Shown: positions 1-8,618 of the stretch, piece by piece
How the letters are laid out: each line of letters opens with the position of its first letter
How positions within the stretch are numbered: the first letter of the stretch is position 1
Assembly: GCF_020010905.1 (NCBI RefSeq)
Contig: NZ_JAGJBY010000001.1
Coordinates: forward strand, 2,996,001-3,060,000
Origin: Streptomyces acidiscabies
GTDB taxonomy: Bacteria; Actinomycetota; Actinomycetes; Streptomycetales; Streptomycetaceae
DNA: 64,000 nt
Reading direction: 5' to 3'
Notes under the pieces: generated by a model
The model's input: the letters and a program-made list of their open reading frames with translations, nothing else
Database searches by the model: none
What the model was told of the DNA's origin: nothing
Translations under genes and position numbers: made by a program

Positions 1-1511
1 ACGTCCTGCGCGCCCGCCTGCGCGACGGACTCCGCGAGCCGCTCCTCGGTGAGCGGCGCGGCCGAGCGGCCGATCGCCACGTTCACCTTCGCCGTGAACG
101 GCCAGCGCTTGAAGTCCTGCGCGACCATCGCGATCCGCTCCGCGAGCTGACGGCGGTCCGCGCCGGCCGCGTCCACGCCGTCCCACAGGACCCGCCCCGA
201 CTCCGGCCGGTACAGCCCGGCCAGCAGCTTCACCAGGGTCGTCTTGCCCGAGCCGTTCTCGCCGACCAGCGCGATGATGCGGCCCAGCGGCAGCGTGAGC
301 GAGACGTCGTCCAGCGCCGGGCGGTGGTCCGGTGAGTCGTCGCCCGGGTAGCGGAAGGTGACGTTCTCGAAGCGGATCTCCCCCGGGTCCTCCGGGAGGT
401 CCGTCCCGCCCGCCGGGATCGCCCGCTCGGCCGCCTCGACGTACAGCCGTTGCAGGTCGCCGACGAACAGGGCCTCCTCGTGGAGCTGGTTCACCTCCAG
501 GACCAGCGTGTTCAGGCTCGCCGAGCCGCTGCGGATCGCGATCACGGCCGTCCCCGCGACCGCCAGGGCCATCGCGCCGCCCAGCAGCAGGCCGCCCAGG
601 GTCGCGTACGTCGCGACCGTCGCCAGGCCCGTCCACGCCGCCGCGATCAGCCCCGTACGGGCCGTCAGACCGGCCAGCCGCGCCTGTTCCGCCTCCGCGG
701 TCTCCGACATCGACCGGAAGTGGCGCAGCAGGAACGGGCCGACGCCGTGCACCCGGATCTCCGGGGCCGCCGCCGGTTCCGTCAGCAGGCTCGCGATCAG
801 CTGTCCCGCGCGCGCGTGCTGCACCCACGTGTGGAACGACTCGTAGCGGCGCCTCGCGTTCGTCAGGGCGCTCCACGCGCTCGGCAGCGTCATCGTCAGC
901 AGGAGCGGCAGCAGCACCGGGTGCAGGACCGTCAGGACGCCCGCCGCAGCGGCCAGCGAGATCACCGAGTTCACCACGCGCGTGCCGTAGCCGATCATCC
1001 TGCGCGCGGACTGGGCGCCGTACTGCGCCGTGTCCAGGAGCTTGTGGAAGGCGTGGTCCTCTATCGCGGCGAGTTCGACGGCCGCGGCGCGCTCCAGGTA
1101 CAGCTCGGTCGCCACGCGCTCGACCTTCGGCTCCAGGCGGCCGGTCGCGTACGTCGACGCCGCGCGCAGGAGTGCGCTGACGAACAGCACCACGGCCATC
1201 GTGATCAGTGCGGGCGCGGCGTCGCGGACCCTCGCCTCGATCGGGCCCTGGGCGATGAGCCGGCTCAGGACGCTGTTCACCGCGAGCAGGCTCACCGCCT
1301 GGGCGGCGCCCCGCGACAGCTCCGCCGCCACGACGATCTTCGCCGCGCGCGGGTCCGCCTGTCTGGCCAGCCTGAGGCTGACCGTCAGCAGTGAGGGGAG
1401 CCGGCTGAGCATCGAACGGAACCCCAGTTCCAGGAACGCGTCCCGGTGCTGGTTCCAGCCCATGTCGTAGCTCAGCGGGCCGCCGAACAGTAATCGCTCC
1501 GAGCCGGACAC
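1..1511 (-). CDS. ABC transporter, fused permease and ATPase (3' end cut by window edge)
   Basis: Half-size ABC exporter subunit with membrane segments at the N-terminus and a nucleotide-binding domain at the C-terminus, probably acting as a dimer in the cell membrane; the substrate is unknown. Seen: a transmembrane region over about residues 1-330, then an ATPase domain with Walker A GENGSGKTT near residue 420 and a Q-loop VAQDF. The signature motif, Walker B and stop lie outside the window. The GTG at 1511 was chosen because GAGGA lies 7 nt upstream and the protein then begins VSGSERLLFGG, as I recall for related streptomycete exporters; an ATG at 1463 is the alternative. With the GTG start, codon 7 is TTA (1491-1493), so translation may depend on the bldA tRNA. 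Confidence 0.85.
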   Translation of the reverse strand, partial: MSGSERLLFGGPLSYDMGWNQHRDAFLELGFRSMLSRLPSLLTVSLRLARQADPRAAKIVVAAELSRGAAQAVSLLAVNSVLSRLIAQGPIEARVRDAAPALITMAVVLFVSALLRAASTYATGRLEPKVERVATELYLERAAAVELAAIEDHAFHKLLDTAQYGAQSARRMIGYGTRVVNSVISLAAAAGVLTVLHPVLLPLLLTMTLPSAWSALTNARRRYESFHTWVQHARAGQLIASLLTEPAAAPEIRVHGVGPFLLRHFRSMSETAEAEQARLAGLTARTGLIAAAWTGLATVATYATLGGLLLGGAMALAVAGTAVIAIRSGSASLNTLVLEVNQLHEEALFVGDLQRLYVEAAERAIPAGGTDLPEDPGEIRFENVTFRYPGDDSPDHRPALDDVSLTLPLGRIIALVGENGSGKTTLVKLLAGLYRPESGRVLWDGVDAAGADRRQLAERIAMVAQDFKRWPFTAKVNVAIGRSAAPLTEERLAESVAQAGAQD

Positions 1512-1696
1512 CTCGCGTTCCTCAGGCCCGCCTTTCCGCTGCCCGCGCGGTCTGCGCACGCTCTGCCTCCCCCGGGTGGCGGTTCTGCATATGCACGAAG
1601 GGCCACTATGGCGTGCGGGGGCGGGGCGGGGGAGGGCGCGCGGCTGGTGGTGCTTGTGCGCGGGCGTGCGCTGTGGGGTGAGGGAGGAGGAAGTGC

Positions 1697-1726
1697 TTGA
1701 GGCTGCGCCGGAACACGCAGCCTCAA
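1697..1726 (-). terminator. Hairpin after the HATPase/hypothetical operon
   Basis: An 11-bp perfect stem (TTGAGGCTGCG / CGCAGCCTCAA) with an 8-nt loop lies 37 nt beyond the stop of the minus-strand gene ending at 1763. No clear U tract follows, as is common for streptomycete terminators. It separates this operon from the ABC transporter gene. Confidence 0.6.
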
Positions 1727-1762
1727 GAGATCACGCGTGCTGTCCTGACGCCTCTCGGGGGG

Positions 1763-2203
1763 CTACGCGCTGATCGGGCGTGACCAGGTGGGTGTTGCCC
1801 CCGTCAGCCGGCACAGGGCCAGGTACAGCGGTATCGGCGGCGTGTACGGGACGGTCCCCGTCGGCCGGTTGATGAGCGTGAGGGTGTGCGGCGTGTCGGG
1901 CAGGACCGCCCCCGTCGCGTACTGCGCGGGCGCGGGCCACTCGACGGCATAGTCGGAGTCCGCGGGGACGAGCCACCACCAGTGCGTGTCGTCGGCGTAC
2001 ACGCACCCCACGCGCGGGAGGCGCGGCATCAGGAGGGGGCCCAGACGCGCGGGTACGGCGACGGCGTCGCAGCCCAGCGGGACCGTCATGCCGTCGGGTA
2101 CGGGCAGGCGCGCGGGGGCGCCGGGCGTGTGCGACAGATGGCGGCCGACTCGGACGAGCGTGTTCATGGTGAGCACCGGACCTTCGGCGGACGGGGCGCT
2201 CAC
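1763..2203 (-). CDS. Hypothetical protein coupled to HATPase gene
   Basis: 146-residue protein of no family I can name. It is soluble with no signal peptide; a Trp cluster THWWWLVP sits in the middle and the C-terminal part reads PPIPLYLALCRLTGA. Its GTG at 2203 overlaps the TGA of the upstream ATPase gene (GTGA), so the two are probably translationally coupled; an internal ATG at 2167 (MNTLVRVG) is the alternative start. The constant pairing with a HATPase regulator suggests a partner or accessory role, but this is inference. Confidence 0.6.
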   Translation of the reverse strand: MSAPSAEGPVLTMNTLVRVGRHLSHTPGAPARLPVPDGMTVPLGCDAVAVPARLGPLLMPRLPRVGCVYADDTHWWWLVPADSDYAVEWPAPAQYATGAVLPDTPHTLTLINRPTGTVPYTPPIPLYLALCRLTGATPTWSRPISA

Positions 2204-3123
2204 GCCCTGCCCCGCTCCCGGCCCCGCTCGCCGGTGCCGGGAAGACCCGGTTGCGACGTCGCGGTGGCCGAACCGGGGTGCGAGCGCCAGCTGGTGGAAT
2301 CGCCGTCAGGACTCTGGGCGTGCTGTCTGCCCGAACGGCTCGGATGCCCCGGAAGGGGATGGGGCTCGGGATGGGCGTGCGGCGGGTGATGCGGAAGCAA
2401 GGGGGCGGGGCGCTGCGCGTGATCCACGGAGGCCTGCGCGGCGTGAGATGACGGGGCCGGAGCCTCGGCGGCGTACCGCGAAGCCCCCGTCCGCTGTGTC
2501 ACCACCCGCTCGTCCATGTCCCCGCCCGTTCCCGTGGGAGCCGCCTTGCTGCTCTCGCCCTCGTGCGGGGCGGGCTCGTCGGACGGGGTCGGCTTGGGGC
2601 GGGCACCCCAGCCGAGGTCGTTGTGCGGGGCTGAGGCGCCCCGGGGGAGCTCGGCCCACACCAGGAGGCCGAGGCCGTGCTCCTGGGCGCCCCAGGCGCG
2701 GCACAGGGCGTCGACGAGGAGGAGGCCGCGGCCGTGTTCCTCCTCGGGGAGCTGAGGGGACGGGCGAGGCTCACCGGGCGCGCATCCTTCGTCACGCACC
2801 GCGATACGCAGCATCTCCGCGCCGTCCTGGAGCTCGCACACGACGACCCCGCCGGCCGTGTGCACGATCGCGTTGGTGACCAGCTCGGTGATGACGAGGG
2901 CGGCCGAGTCGCACGTGTCCTCGCACACCGCCCAGCCGGTCAGCCGGGCCCGCACCAGGCGTCTCGCCTGGGCCGGGGAACCCGGATGTGCGGCCAGCTC
3001 GAACCGGAACCTGCGCTCGGCAGAGGTCTGGTCAGAACCTGCTCCCGGTGCGGCACCGAGACCGGCGGGGCGGCCTGCGGCGGCGTCTGTTCCTAAAGGC
3101 GCGGACGGAATCACGCTTGCCAC
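2200..3123 (-). CDS. ATP-binding regulator, anti-sigma-factor-like HATPase
   Basis: RsbW/SpoIIAB-like GHKL ATPase-fold protein, probably a serine kinase or anti-sigma-type regulator in the cytoplasm. The domain covers about residues 35-165 (from the GTG at 3123): N box ELVTNAIVHT, G1 box VRDEGC, G2 box EEHGRGLLLVDAL. The remaining ~140 residues are a His/Pro/Ser-rich low-complexity tail. GTG 3123 gives VASVIPSAPLG and is preferred to an upstream TTG at 3150. It is divergent from an XRE-DUF5753 gene and DUF397 gene; such triads (whiJ/abaA type) are numerous in Streptomyces and act on differentiation and antibiotic production. Two palindromes lie directly upstream. Confidence 0.85.
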   Translation of the reverse strand: MASVIPSAPLGTDAAAGRPAGLGAAPGAGSDQTSAERRFRFELAAHPGSPAQARRLVRARLTGWAVCEDTCDSAALVITELVTNAIVHTAGGVVVCELQDGAEMLRIAVRDEGCAPGEPRPSPQLPEEEHGRGLLLVDALCRAWGAQEHGLGLLVWAELPRGASAPHNDLGWGARPKPTPSDEPAPHEGESSKAAPTGTGGDMDERVVTQRTGASRYAAEAPAPSSHAAQASVDHAQRPAPLLPHHPPHAHPEPHPLPGHPSRSGRQHAQSPDGDSTSWRSHPGSATATSQPGLPGTGERGRERGRA

Positions 3124-3446
3124 TATCGCCCCGCCGAGAACACTTGGCAAGTGTCACTCTGAAAATTGCAGAGTGCTGCGCGACGCGGTGGGACGCCGTG
3201 GCACACTGCTCGCAACAGCACGTAGAGCGGCGCCGATTGGGACACCGGAGGGCCGTCGCCCACGCACGGACGTACATCGCCGTACGCGCGCGTGGCGGCC
3301 GGACAGAACTCCGCGAGGTCTCCGAACGGCGCCGCAGGGCTGTCGGGAATCTTTCCGGCCGGACAGCCCGCGTGGCCGCGGGACGGGCCGCCGTGCGGGT
3401 CAGGAGAAGAGTCAGGGACGTTCGTGGAGTTTCGTGGAGGTGGAGC
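3124..3446. other. Divergent promoter region of the HATPase / XRE module (323 nt)
   Basis: No gene is visible here. The end near the HATPase gene is AT-rich for this genome and holds two adjacent palindromes (3141-3175). The remainder is GC-rich with no recognised promoter hexamers. The XRE gene's Shine-Dalgarno (GGAGG) lies at the right edge. Confidence 0.6.
3141..3175. promoter_or_regulatory. Two adjacent palindromes, candidate operator
   Basis: CACTTG-G-CAAGTG (3141-3153) is followed one base later by CACTCTG-AAAATTG-CAGAGTG (3155-3175). Both are perfect inverted repeats, and they sit 18 nt upstream of the HATPase GTG, in a locally AT-rich stretch. The position suits a binding site for the divergently encoded XRE regulator; no experimental link is known to me. 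Confidence 0.5.
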
Positions 3447-4307
3447 GTGAGCGAGCCGCGGTCCGCGCCGACCGTGGGACAGGTGGTCCTCGGTCGGCGC
3501 CTGCTGGACCTGCGGGAACGCGCCGGGCTCAAACGCGAGGAGGCCGCCAAGGTCCTGCGCGTCGCGCCCGCCACGATCCGCCGGATGGAGAACGCCGAGG
3601 TCGCGCTCAAGATCCCGTACCTGCAACTGCTCCTGAAGGCGTACGGCGTCGCGGGCGACGAGGCCGAGGGCTTCGTACGGCTCGCCGAGGACGCCAACAG
3701 GCCCGGCTGGTGGCAGCGCTACCACGACGTCCTGCCCGGCTGGTTCTCCATGCACGTCAGCCTGGAGGGCGCCGCCGCCCTGATCCGCCAGTACGAGCCG
3801 CACTTCGTCCCCGGACTGCTCCAGACCGAGGACTACGCGCGCGGGGTGCTCGTCTCGGGCGCGATCGCGCGGACCCGGCCGGAAGACATCGACCGTCTCG
3901 TCGACCTGCGCATGCGCCGCCAGGAACTGCTCACTCGTCCCGACGCGCCCCGGATATGGGTCGTCATGGACGAGACGGTGCTGCGCCGCCCGGTCGGCGG
4001 CCCGGAGGTGATGCGTGCACAGATCGACAGGCTGCTCGACGCCGCGAAGCTGCCCAACGTGGTGCTTCAGATCGCTCCGTTCACGAGCGGGCCGCATCCG
4101 GGTACGTACGGGCCCTTCGTGCTGTTCCGATTCGCCATGCCGGAGCTTCCGGACATGGTCTACAGCGAGTACTTGACCGGCGCGGTCTATCTCGACGCGC
4201 GCGAGGAGGTGGCGACACACCTTGAGGTCATGGACCGCATGGCGGCGCAGGCCGCTACGGCACATCGCACGAAGGAGATCCTCCGGGATCTCCGCAAGGA
4301 GCTGTAA
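3447..4307 (+). CDS. XRE-family regulator with DUF5753 (WhiJ-like)
   Basis: 286-residue cytoplasmic DNA-binding protein. Residues ~12-70 form a Cro/C1-type helix-turn-helix (LGRRLLDLRERAGLKREEAA, then APATIRRMENAE); residues ~100-280 form the DUF5753 domain with the family hallmark FVPGLLQTEDYARGV. GTG 3447 was chosen over longer in-frame starts because GGAGG lies 6 nt upstream and the helix-turn-helix then starts at the usual distance. The next gene, DUF397, begins at the base after the TAA. Members of this family (WhiJ and paralogues) repress developmental genes and work with DUF397 and HATPase partners. Confidence 0.9.
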   Translation: MSEPRSAPTVGQVVLGRRLLDLRERAGLKREEAAKVLRVAPATIRRMENAEVALKIPYLQLLLKAYGVAGDEAEGFVRLAEDANRPGWWQRYHDVLPGWFSMHVSLEGAAALIRQYEPHFVPGLLQTEDYARGVLVSGAIARTRPEDIDRLVDLRMRRQELLTRPDAPRIWVVMDETVLRRPVGGPEVMRAQIDRLLDAAKLPNVVLQIAPFTSGPHPGTYGPFVLFRFAMPELPDMVYSEYLTGAVYLDAREEVATHLEVMDRMAAQAATAHRTKEILRDLRKEL

Positions 4308-4568
4308 ATGAAACGCATCTCGTCCTCTCCCGCCCCGCGGATCTACAACGGCATGCCCGCGCGGGAACTGGGCAACGAGGGCTGGCACAAGCCGTGGAGC
4401 GGCGGGAACGGGGGCAACTGCCTGGAGGCGATGAAGCTGGAGGACGGCCGGATCGCGCTGCGCCAGTCCACCGATCCGGACGGGCCCGCGCTGATCTACA
4501 CCCCGGCCGAGATGACGGCGTTCATCGAGGGCGCGAAGGCGGGTGAGGCGGACTTCCTGCTCTCCTGA
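4308..4568 (+). CDS. DUF397 domain protein
   Basis: 86-residue protein with the DUF397 hallmarks: a Trp-Lys start (GWHKPW), GGNGGNCLEA, a central ALRQSTDPDGPALIY block and the end PAEMTAFIEGAKAGEADF. Its ATG directly abuts the TAA of the XRE gene, so the two are one translation unit. DUF397 proteins are small partners of XRE-DUF5753 regulators; the biochemical role is unsettled. Confidence 0.9.
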   Translation: MKRISSSPAPRIYNGMPARELGNEGWHKPWSGGNGGNCLEAMKLEDGRIALRQSTDPDGPALIYTPAEMTAFIEGAKAGEADFLLS

Positions 4569-4580
4569 ACACCTTGTTCA
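4566..4580. repeat. Palindrome overlapping the DUF397 stop codon
   Basis: TGAACA-CCT-TGTTCA is a perfect 6-bp inverted repeat with a 3-nt centre; its first three bases are the stop codon. It resembles a protein-binding palindrome more than a terminator. The rest of the 193-nt convergent gap to 4761 is AT-rich for this genome and shows no gene. Confidence 0.4.
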
Positions 4581-4761
4581 CGGGTTCGGATCATGTTCGG
4601 TGACTTCTCTTCTTGTTTGCTTCTCGCACCTCTCTAAAGTTGACTGCTCGACCCACATTGATCAGTTATGACCGTATCGACTGCCCTCTAGGCAGGTGAC
4701 CTACAGCGCACGACCCGCTGCGGCGCGGGGCGTCCACCGGGAACGGTGGTCGCCCTACGGC

Positions 4762-6183
4762 CTACGGCCCCGGCAACACCGCACACAGAGCCCCCAGCGC
4801 CCCCTCGTACGCGTGCTCCGACGGAGTGCCGTACCCGACCACGAGACCGTCGCCCACAGACCCCTCCGCCGCCGGGTGCCGGAACCCGGCAAGGCCCTCC
4901 AGCGCGACCCCGCGCGCGGCAGCCGCCTCGACCGTCGCCCCCTCGGTGCCGTCCGGCAGCCGCAGCACCGCGTGCAGCCCCGCCGCGACCCCGCTGACCC
5001 GGATGTGCGGCGCCCGCTCGGCCAGCGCCGCGACGAGCCGGTCACGGCGCGCGCGGTACCGCTGCCGCATCCGGCGCACATGGCGGTCGTACGCCCCCGA
5101 CACGACGAGATCGGCCAGCGCGAGCTGCTCGGGGACGCTCGACCACGCCTCCCGCTCGCCCTTCGCCTCGCGCACGGCGTCGACCAGGTGGTCCGGCAGC
5201 ACCATCCAGCCCAGCCGCAGGGCCGGCGACAGGCTCTTGCTGACCGAGCCGACGTACACGACCCGCTCCGGGTCGAGCCCCTGGACGGCGCCGACGGGAC
5301 GGCGGTCGTAGCGGAACTCGCCGTCGTAGTCGTCCTCCAGGACGATCGCCCCGCGCGCGCGTGCCCAGTCGACCACCGCCGCCCGGCGCTCCGGGTGCAG
5401 CGGGCCGCCGGTCGGGAACTGGTGGGCCGGGGTGAGCAGGACGGCCCGCTCCCGCCCCAGCACGTCCACGCGCGCGCCGTGGTCGTCCAGGGGCAGCGGT
5501 ACGGTCCGTACGGCCGCGTCCGCGAGCAGGTCCTGGTGGAAGGCCAGCCCGTACGACTCGACGCCCACCGGGCCGCGCAGCACCCCGCCGCCGCCCTGGC
5601 CGAACAGCAGCCGCAGCGCGTGCGCGAAGCTGGCGCAGACCACGATCCGGTCCGGCTCGGTGCGCACCCCGCGCACGCGTGCCAGGAACTCCGTGAGCGC
5701 CTCCCGCAGCTCCCGCCGCCCCGCAGGGTCCCCCGGCCCGAACGCCTCGACCGGCGCGGCGTTCAGCGCCCGCCGGTAGGACGCCAGCCAGGCCGCGCGC
5801 GGGAACGACGAGGCGTCCGGCGTACCCGGCCGCAGGTCGTATCGCGGGCCACGCGCGCGTGGAGGGCCGCCGACCGCCGGTTTCCCGGCGTGTCGCAGGG
5901 GCTCCGTCCGGTCCGCCACGCGCGTGCCCGACCCCTGCCGCGCGGTCAGCCAGCCCTCGGCGACGAGTTCCGCGTACGCGTCCGCCACCGTGTTGCGGGC
6001 CACCCCGAGGTCGGCGGCCAGCGAACGGTACGGCGGCAGCCGGGTCCCCGGCGTGAGCCGGCCACTGCGTACGGCGTCCCGCAGCGCACCGGCGACAGCG
6101 GCCCGGCGCCCGCCCGGGCCGGACACGTCGAGGTGCAGGTCGGAGCCGATGCGCCGGGCGGAATTGACCCATGAACTCGCCAT
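4762..6183 (-). CDS. MocR-family regulator (GntR wHTH fused to aminotransferase fold)
   Basis: 473-residue PLP-binding transcription factor. Residues ~15-85 are a GntR winged helix (LPPYRSLAADLGVARNTVADAY cut into LPPYRSLAADLG and VARNTVADAY). Residues ~120-473 are a fold-type I aminotransferase domain: Asp in VLEDDYDGEF (281-290) and the predicted PLP-binding Lys316 in GSVSKSLSP. MocR proteins sense PLP or an amino-acid-derived ligand and often control the divergent gene. Here only 46 nt separates it from an AhpD-like gene, so both promoters and any operator lie in that gap. It could be a PdxR-type regulator, but no vitamin B6 gene is adjacent. Confidence 0.88.
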   Translation of the reverse strand: MASSWVNSARRIGSDLHLDVSGPGGRRAAVAGALRDAVRSGRLTPGTRLPPYRSLAADLGVARNTVADAYAELVAEGWLTARQGSGTRVADRTEPLRHAGKPAVGGPPRARGPRYDLRPGTPDASSFPRAAWLASYRRALNAAPVEAFGPGDPAGRRELREALTEFLARVRGVRTEPDRIVVCASFAHALRLLFGQGGGGVLRGPVGVESYGLAFHQDLLADAAVRTVPLPLDDHGARVDVLGRERAVLLTPAHQFPTGGPLHPERRAAVVDWARARGAIVLEDDYDGEFRYDRRPVGAVQGLDPERVVYVGSVSKSLSPALRLGWMVLPDHLVDAVREAKGEREAWSSVPEQLALADLVVSGAYDRHVRRMRQRYRARRDRLVAALAERAPHIRVSGVAAGLHAVLRLPDGTEGATVEAAAARGVALEGLAGFRHPAAEGSVGDGLVVGYGTPSEHAYEGALGALCAVLPGP

Positions 6184-6229
6184 GGAAATGCACCCTACAG
6201 AGGGGCTTTGCGGGGCCTAGATTCGAGGC

Positions 6230-6766
6230 ATGACGACGCAGACGACACAGACGCCGACGGCCACCGACACCGGCTTTACCACCGCCGACATCGAGGCAGG
6301 TGTCGCCGCCGCCGAAAACGCCCGCACACGCCTGGACTTCGCCACCGCCTCCCGCAAGACCTACCGCGCCATCGCGGCCCTCGGCATGGCCGCACGCGAG
6401 GGCCTCGACCCCGCCCTCGTCGAACTCGTCCAGATCCGCGCCTCGCACCTCAACGGCTGCGCCTACTGCCTCCACATGCACACCAACGACGCCCGCAAGG
6501 CCGGCGAGCACGAGGACCGCCTCCACCTCGTCCCCCTCTGGCGCGAGGCCCGCCACTTCTACACCCCGAAGGAGCGCGCGGCCCTGGCCCTCACGGAGTC
6601 CCTGACCCTGCCCCAGGGAGGCGTCTCCGACGCCGTCTACACCGAGGCGGCCAGCCACTTCGACGACCACGAACTGGCCCAGCTGATCGCCCTGATCTGC
6701 ACGATCAACACGTGGAACCGGGTGGCCCTGGCGACGGGGAAGGTGGCGGGGACGGACGAACGCTGA
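6230..6766 (+). CDS. Carboxymuconolactone decarboxylase / AhpD-like protein
   Basis: 178-residue alkylhydroperoxidase-D-fold protein. The redox motif is intact: Cys77-x-x-Cys80 followed by His84 in NGCAYCLHMHTNDA, preceded by ELVQIRASHL. Such proteins reduce peroxides or act as small thiol oxidoreductases in the cytoplasm. The ATG lies 46 nt from the divergent MocR start; a TAGATT hexamer just upstream (6218-6223) would make the message nearly leaderless. The MocR protein is the likely regulator. Substrate unknown. Confidence 0.85.
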   Translation: MTTQTTQTPTATDTGFTTADIEAGVAAAENARTRLDFATASRKTYRAIAALGMAAREGLDPALVELVQIRASHLNGCAYCLHMHTNDARKAGEHEDRLHLVPLWREARHFYTPKERAALALTESLTLPQGGVSDAVYTEAASHFDDHELAQLIALICTINTWNRVALATGKVAGTDER

Positions 6767-7001
6767 ACGCTCCGCGGGAGGGGCGGGGGAGGGCCTGCGT
6801 GCGGCTTCCGCGCGGGCGTGCTGTCGGCCTGCGGCGCGGGGGCCCCGGCCGGTTTCCGCACGGGACGCGCCGCCCATCTTCGGCACACGGCCCCGGCCGC
6901 CCTCCGCCGGACTCGGCGGAACCGACGCACAGGCCCGACGACCGACTGCCGTACGGAGGCCCTCGCAGGTCGACGGCGCTCGCCGAGCACCCCCGTCGGT
7001 C

Positions 7002-8489
7002 TCACACGATCATCGGCCGGTCGTCCGGGACGATCGGAGCCGGCAGGGTCGAGTTGCCCGTCAGGTAGCGGTCGACGGCCGCTGCCGCCGATCGGCCCTC
7101 CGCGATGGCCCAGACGATCAGTGACTGTCCGCGCGCGGCGTCGCCGGTGGCGAAGACGCCCGGGGTGTTCGTGGCGAAGTCGCGTCCGCGGGCGATCGTG
7201 CCGCGTGGGTTCAGGGACACGTTCAGCTGGTCGAGCAGGCCGTCCGAGAGGTCGGGGCCGGAGAAGCCCAGGGCCAGGAGGACGAGGTCGGCGGGGAGGG
7301 ATCGGGAGGTGCCGTCCACGGGCTGGCGGTGTTCGTCGACCTCGACGAGGTGGAGGGCGTTCACCCGGCCCGCCTCGTCGCCGGTGAAGTGGAGCGTGGA
7401 CGCCGCGAAGAGGCGCGCGTCGGCGTGGGCGGAGGGTGCCGTGCCGAGTTCGGCCGCCTCCTCGTGCGCGGCGGAGAGGCGGTAGATCCTCGGGTACGTC
7501 GGCCACGGGTCGGCGTCGGGGTCGCGCTCGCCGTCGGGACGGCCGTAGATGTCCAACTGCGTGACCGACGCGGCCCCTTGCCGTACCGCCGTCCCCAGGC
7601 AGTCCGCACCCGTATCACCTCCGCCCACGATCACCACGTGCCTGCCGGCAGCCGACAGCGGGGAGGCCTCCGTATCCCCCTCGCACACCCGGTTGGCCGG
7701 CGGCAGGTACTCCATGGCCTGATGTATCCCCTCCAACTCCCGACCCGGCACCGAAAGTTCCCGCCACGCCGAAGCCCCCGTCGCGATCACCACCGCGTCG
7801 TACCGAGCCCGCAGCCGGTCCGCCGGAACGTCCCGCCCGACGACCGTGGATGTCCGGAACTTCGTCCCTTCGGACCGCATCTGATCGATACGGCGCTCCA
7901 GGTGCCGCTTCTCCATCTTGAATTCGGGGATGCCGTACCGCATGAGCCCGCCGAGCCGGTCGTCCTTCTCGTACACGACGACCGTGTGCCCCGCGCGCGT
8001 CAACTGCTGCGCGGCGGCGAGCCCGGCGGGCCCGGAGCCGATCACCGCGACCGTCCGCCCGGAGAGCCGGTCGGGCGGCCGGGGCGCCACCAGCCCCTCC
8101 TCCCAGGCCCGGTCCGCGATCGCGCACTCGACGTTCTTGATCGTCACGGCCGGCTGGTCGATCGCGAGCACGCACCCCGCCTCGCACGGCGCCGGACACA
8201 ACCGGCCGGTGAACTCGGGGAAGTTGTTCGTCGCGTGCAGCCGCTCGCTCGCCGCCCGCCAGTCCGCCCGGGACACCAGGTCGTTCCACTCCGGGATCAG
8301 GTTCCCGAGCGGACAGGCGTCGTGGCAGAACGGGACCCCGCAGTCCATGCACCGGTCCGCCTGCGCGCCCACGATGGGCAGCAGCGCCCCGGGGACGTAC
8401 ACCTCGTCCCAGTCCCGCACCCGCTCCGCGACGGGCCTGCGCGGCCAGTCCTGACGGGGGGTGCGCATGAATCCCTTGGGGTCCGCCAT
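7002..8489 (-). CDS. gltD: Glutamate synthase small subunit (orphan copy)
   Basis: 495-residue flavoprotein that passes electrons from NADPH through Fe-S clusters to the large GltB subunit for glutamate synthesis. Seen: N-terminal Cys motifs C47-x2-C50-x4-C55-x3-C59 and C98-x3-C102-x3-C106, a first dinucleotide fold VIGSGPAGLAAAQQL, YEKDDRLGGLMRYGIPEFKM, and a second fold VIVGGGDTGADCLGTA. ATG 8489 has GAGGA upstream and gives MADPKGF. No gltB lies within the window, so it either acts with a distant GltB or is a stand-alone GltD-like oxidoreductase. The gap 6767-7001 shows no gene. Confidence 0.9.
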   Translation of the reverse strand: MADPKGFMRTPRQDWPRRPVAERVRDWDEVYVPGALLPIVGAQADRCMDCGVPFCHDACPLGNLIPEWNDLVSRADWRAASERLHATNNFPEFTGRLCPAPCEAGCVLAIDQPAVTIKNVECAIADRAWEEGLVAPRPPDRLSGRTVAVIGSGPAGLAAAQQLTRAGHTVVVYEKDDRLGGLMRYGIPEFKMEKRHLERRIDQMRSEGTKFRTSTVVGRDVPADRLRARYDAVVIATGASAWRELSVPGRELEGIHQAMEYLPPANRVCEGDTEASPLSAAGRHVVIVGGGDTGADCLGTAVRQGAASVTQLDIYGRPDGERDPDADPWPTYPRIYRLSAAHEEAAELGTAPSAHADARLFAASTLHFTGDEAGRVNALHLVEVDEHRQPVDGTSRSLPADLVLLALGFSGPDLSDGLLDQLNVSLNPRGTIARGRDFATNTPGVFATGDAARGQSLIVWAIAEGRSAAAAVDRYLTGNSTLPAPIVPDDRPMIV

Positions 8490-8618
8490 GGCTGATGTCC
8501 TCGGGGGAGTCCGCACGTCCGCACCTGCGGCGGGCGCCGTACGCCGGCACGCTCCCGCGTACGACGGCACCTTTCCGCCACAATACGACGCCCCCGCCGC
8601 TCACGCAGAGCGGAAAGC

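Noticed and set aside
4566..4580. TGAACA-CCT-TGTTCA read as a LexA box
   Set aside because: LexA boxes need GAAC-N4-GTTC; here the centre gives five nucleotides and the site is downstream of a gene, so it is kept only as a palindrome.
5042..6886. 614-codon minus-strand frame
   Set aside because: Shadow of the MocR gene in another frame and of the AhpD-like gene on the other strand; low-complexity Arg/Ala/Gly content.
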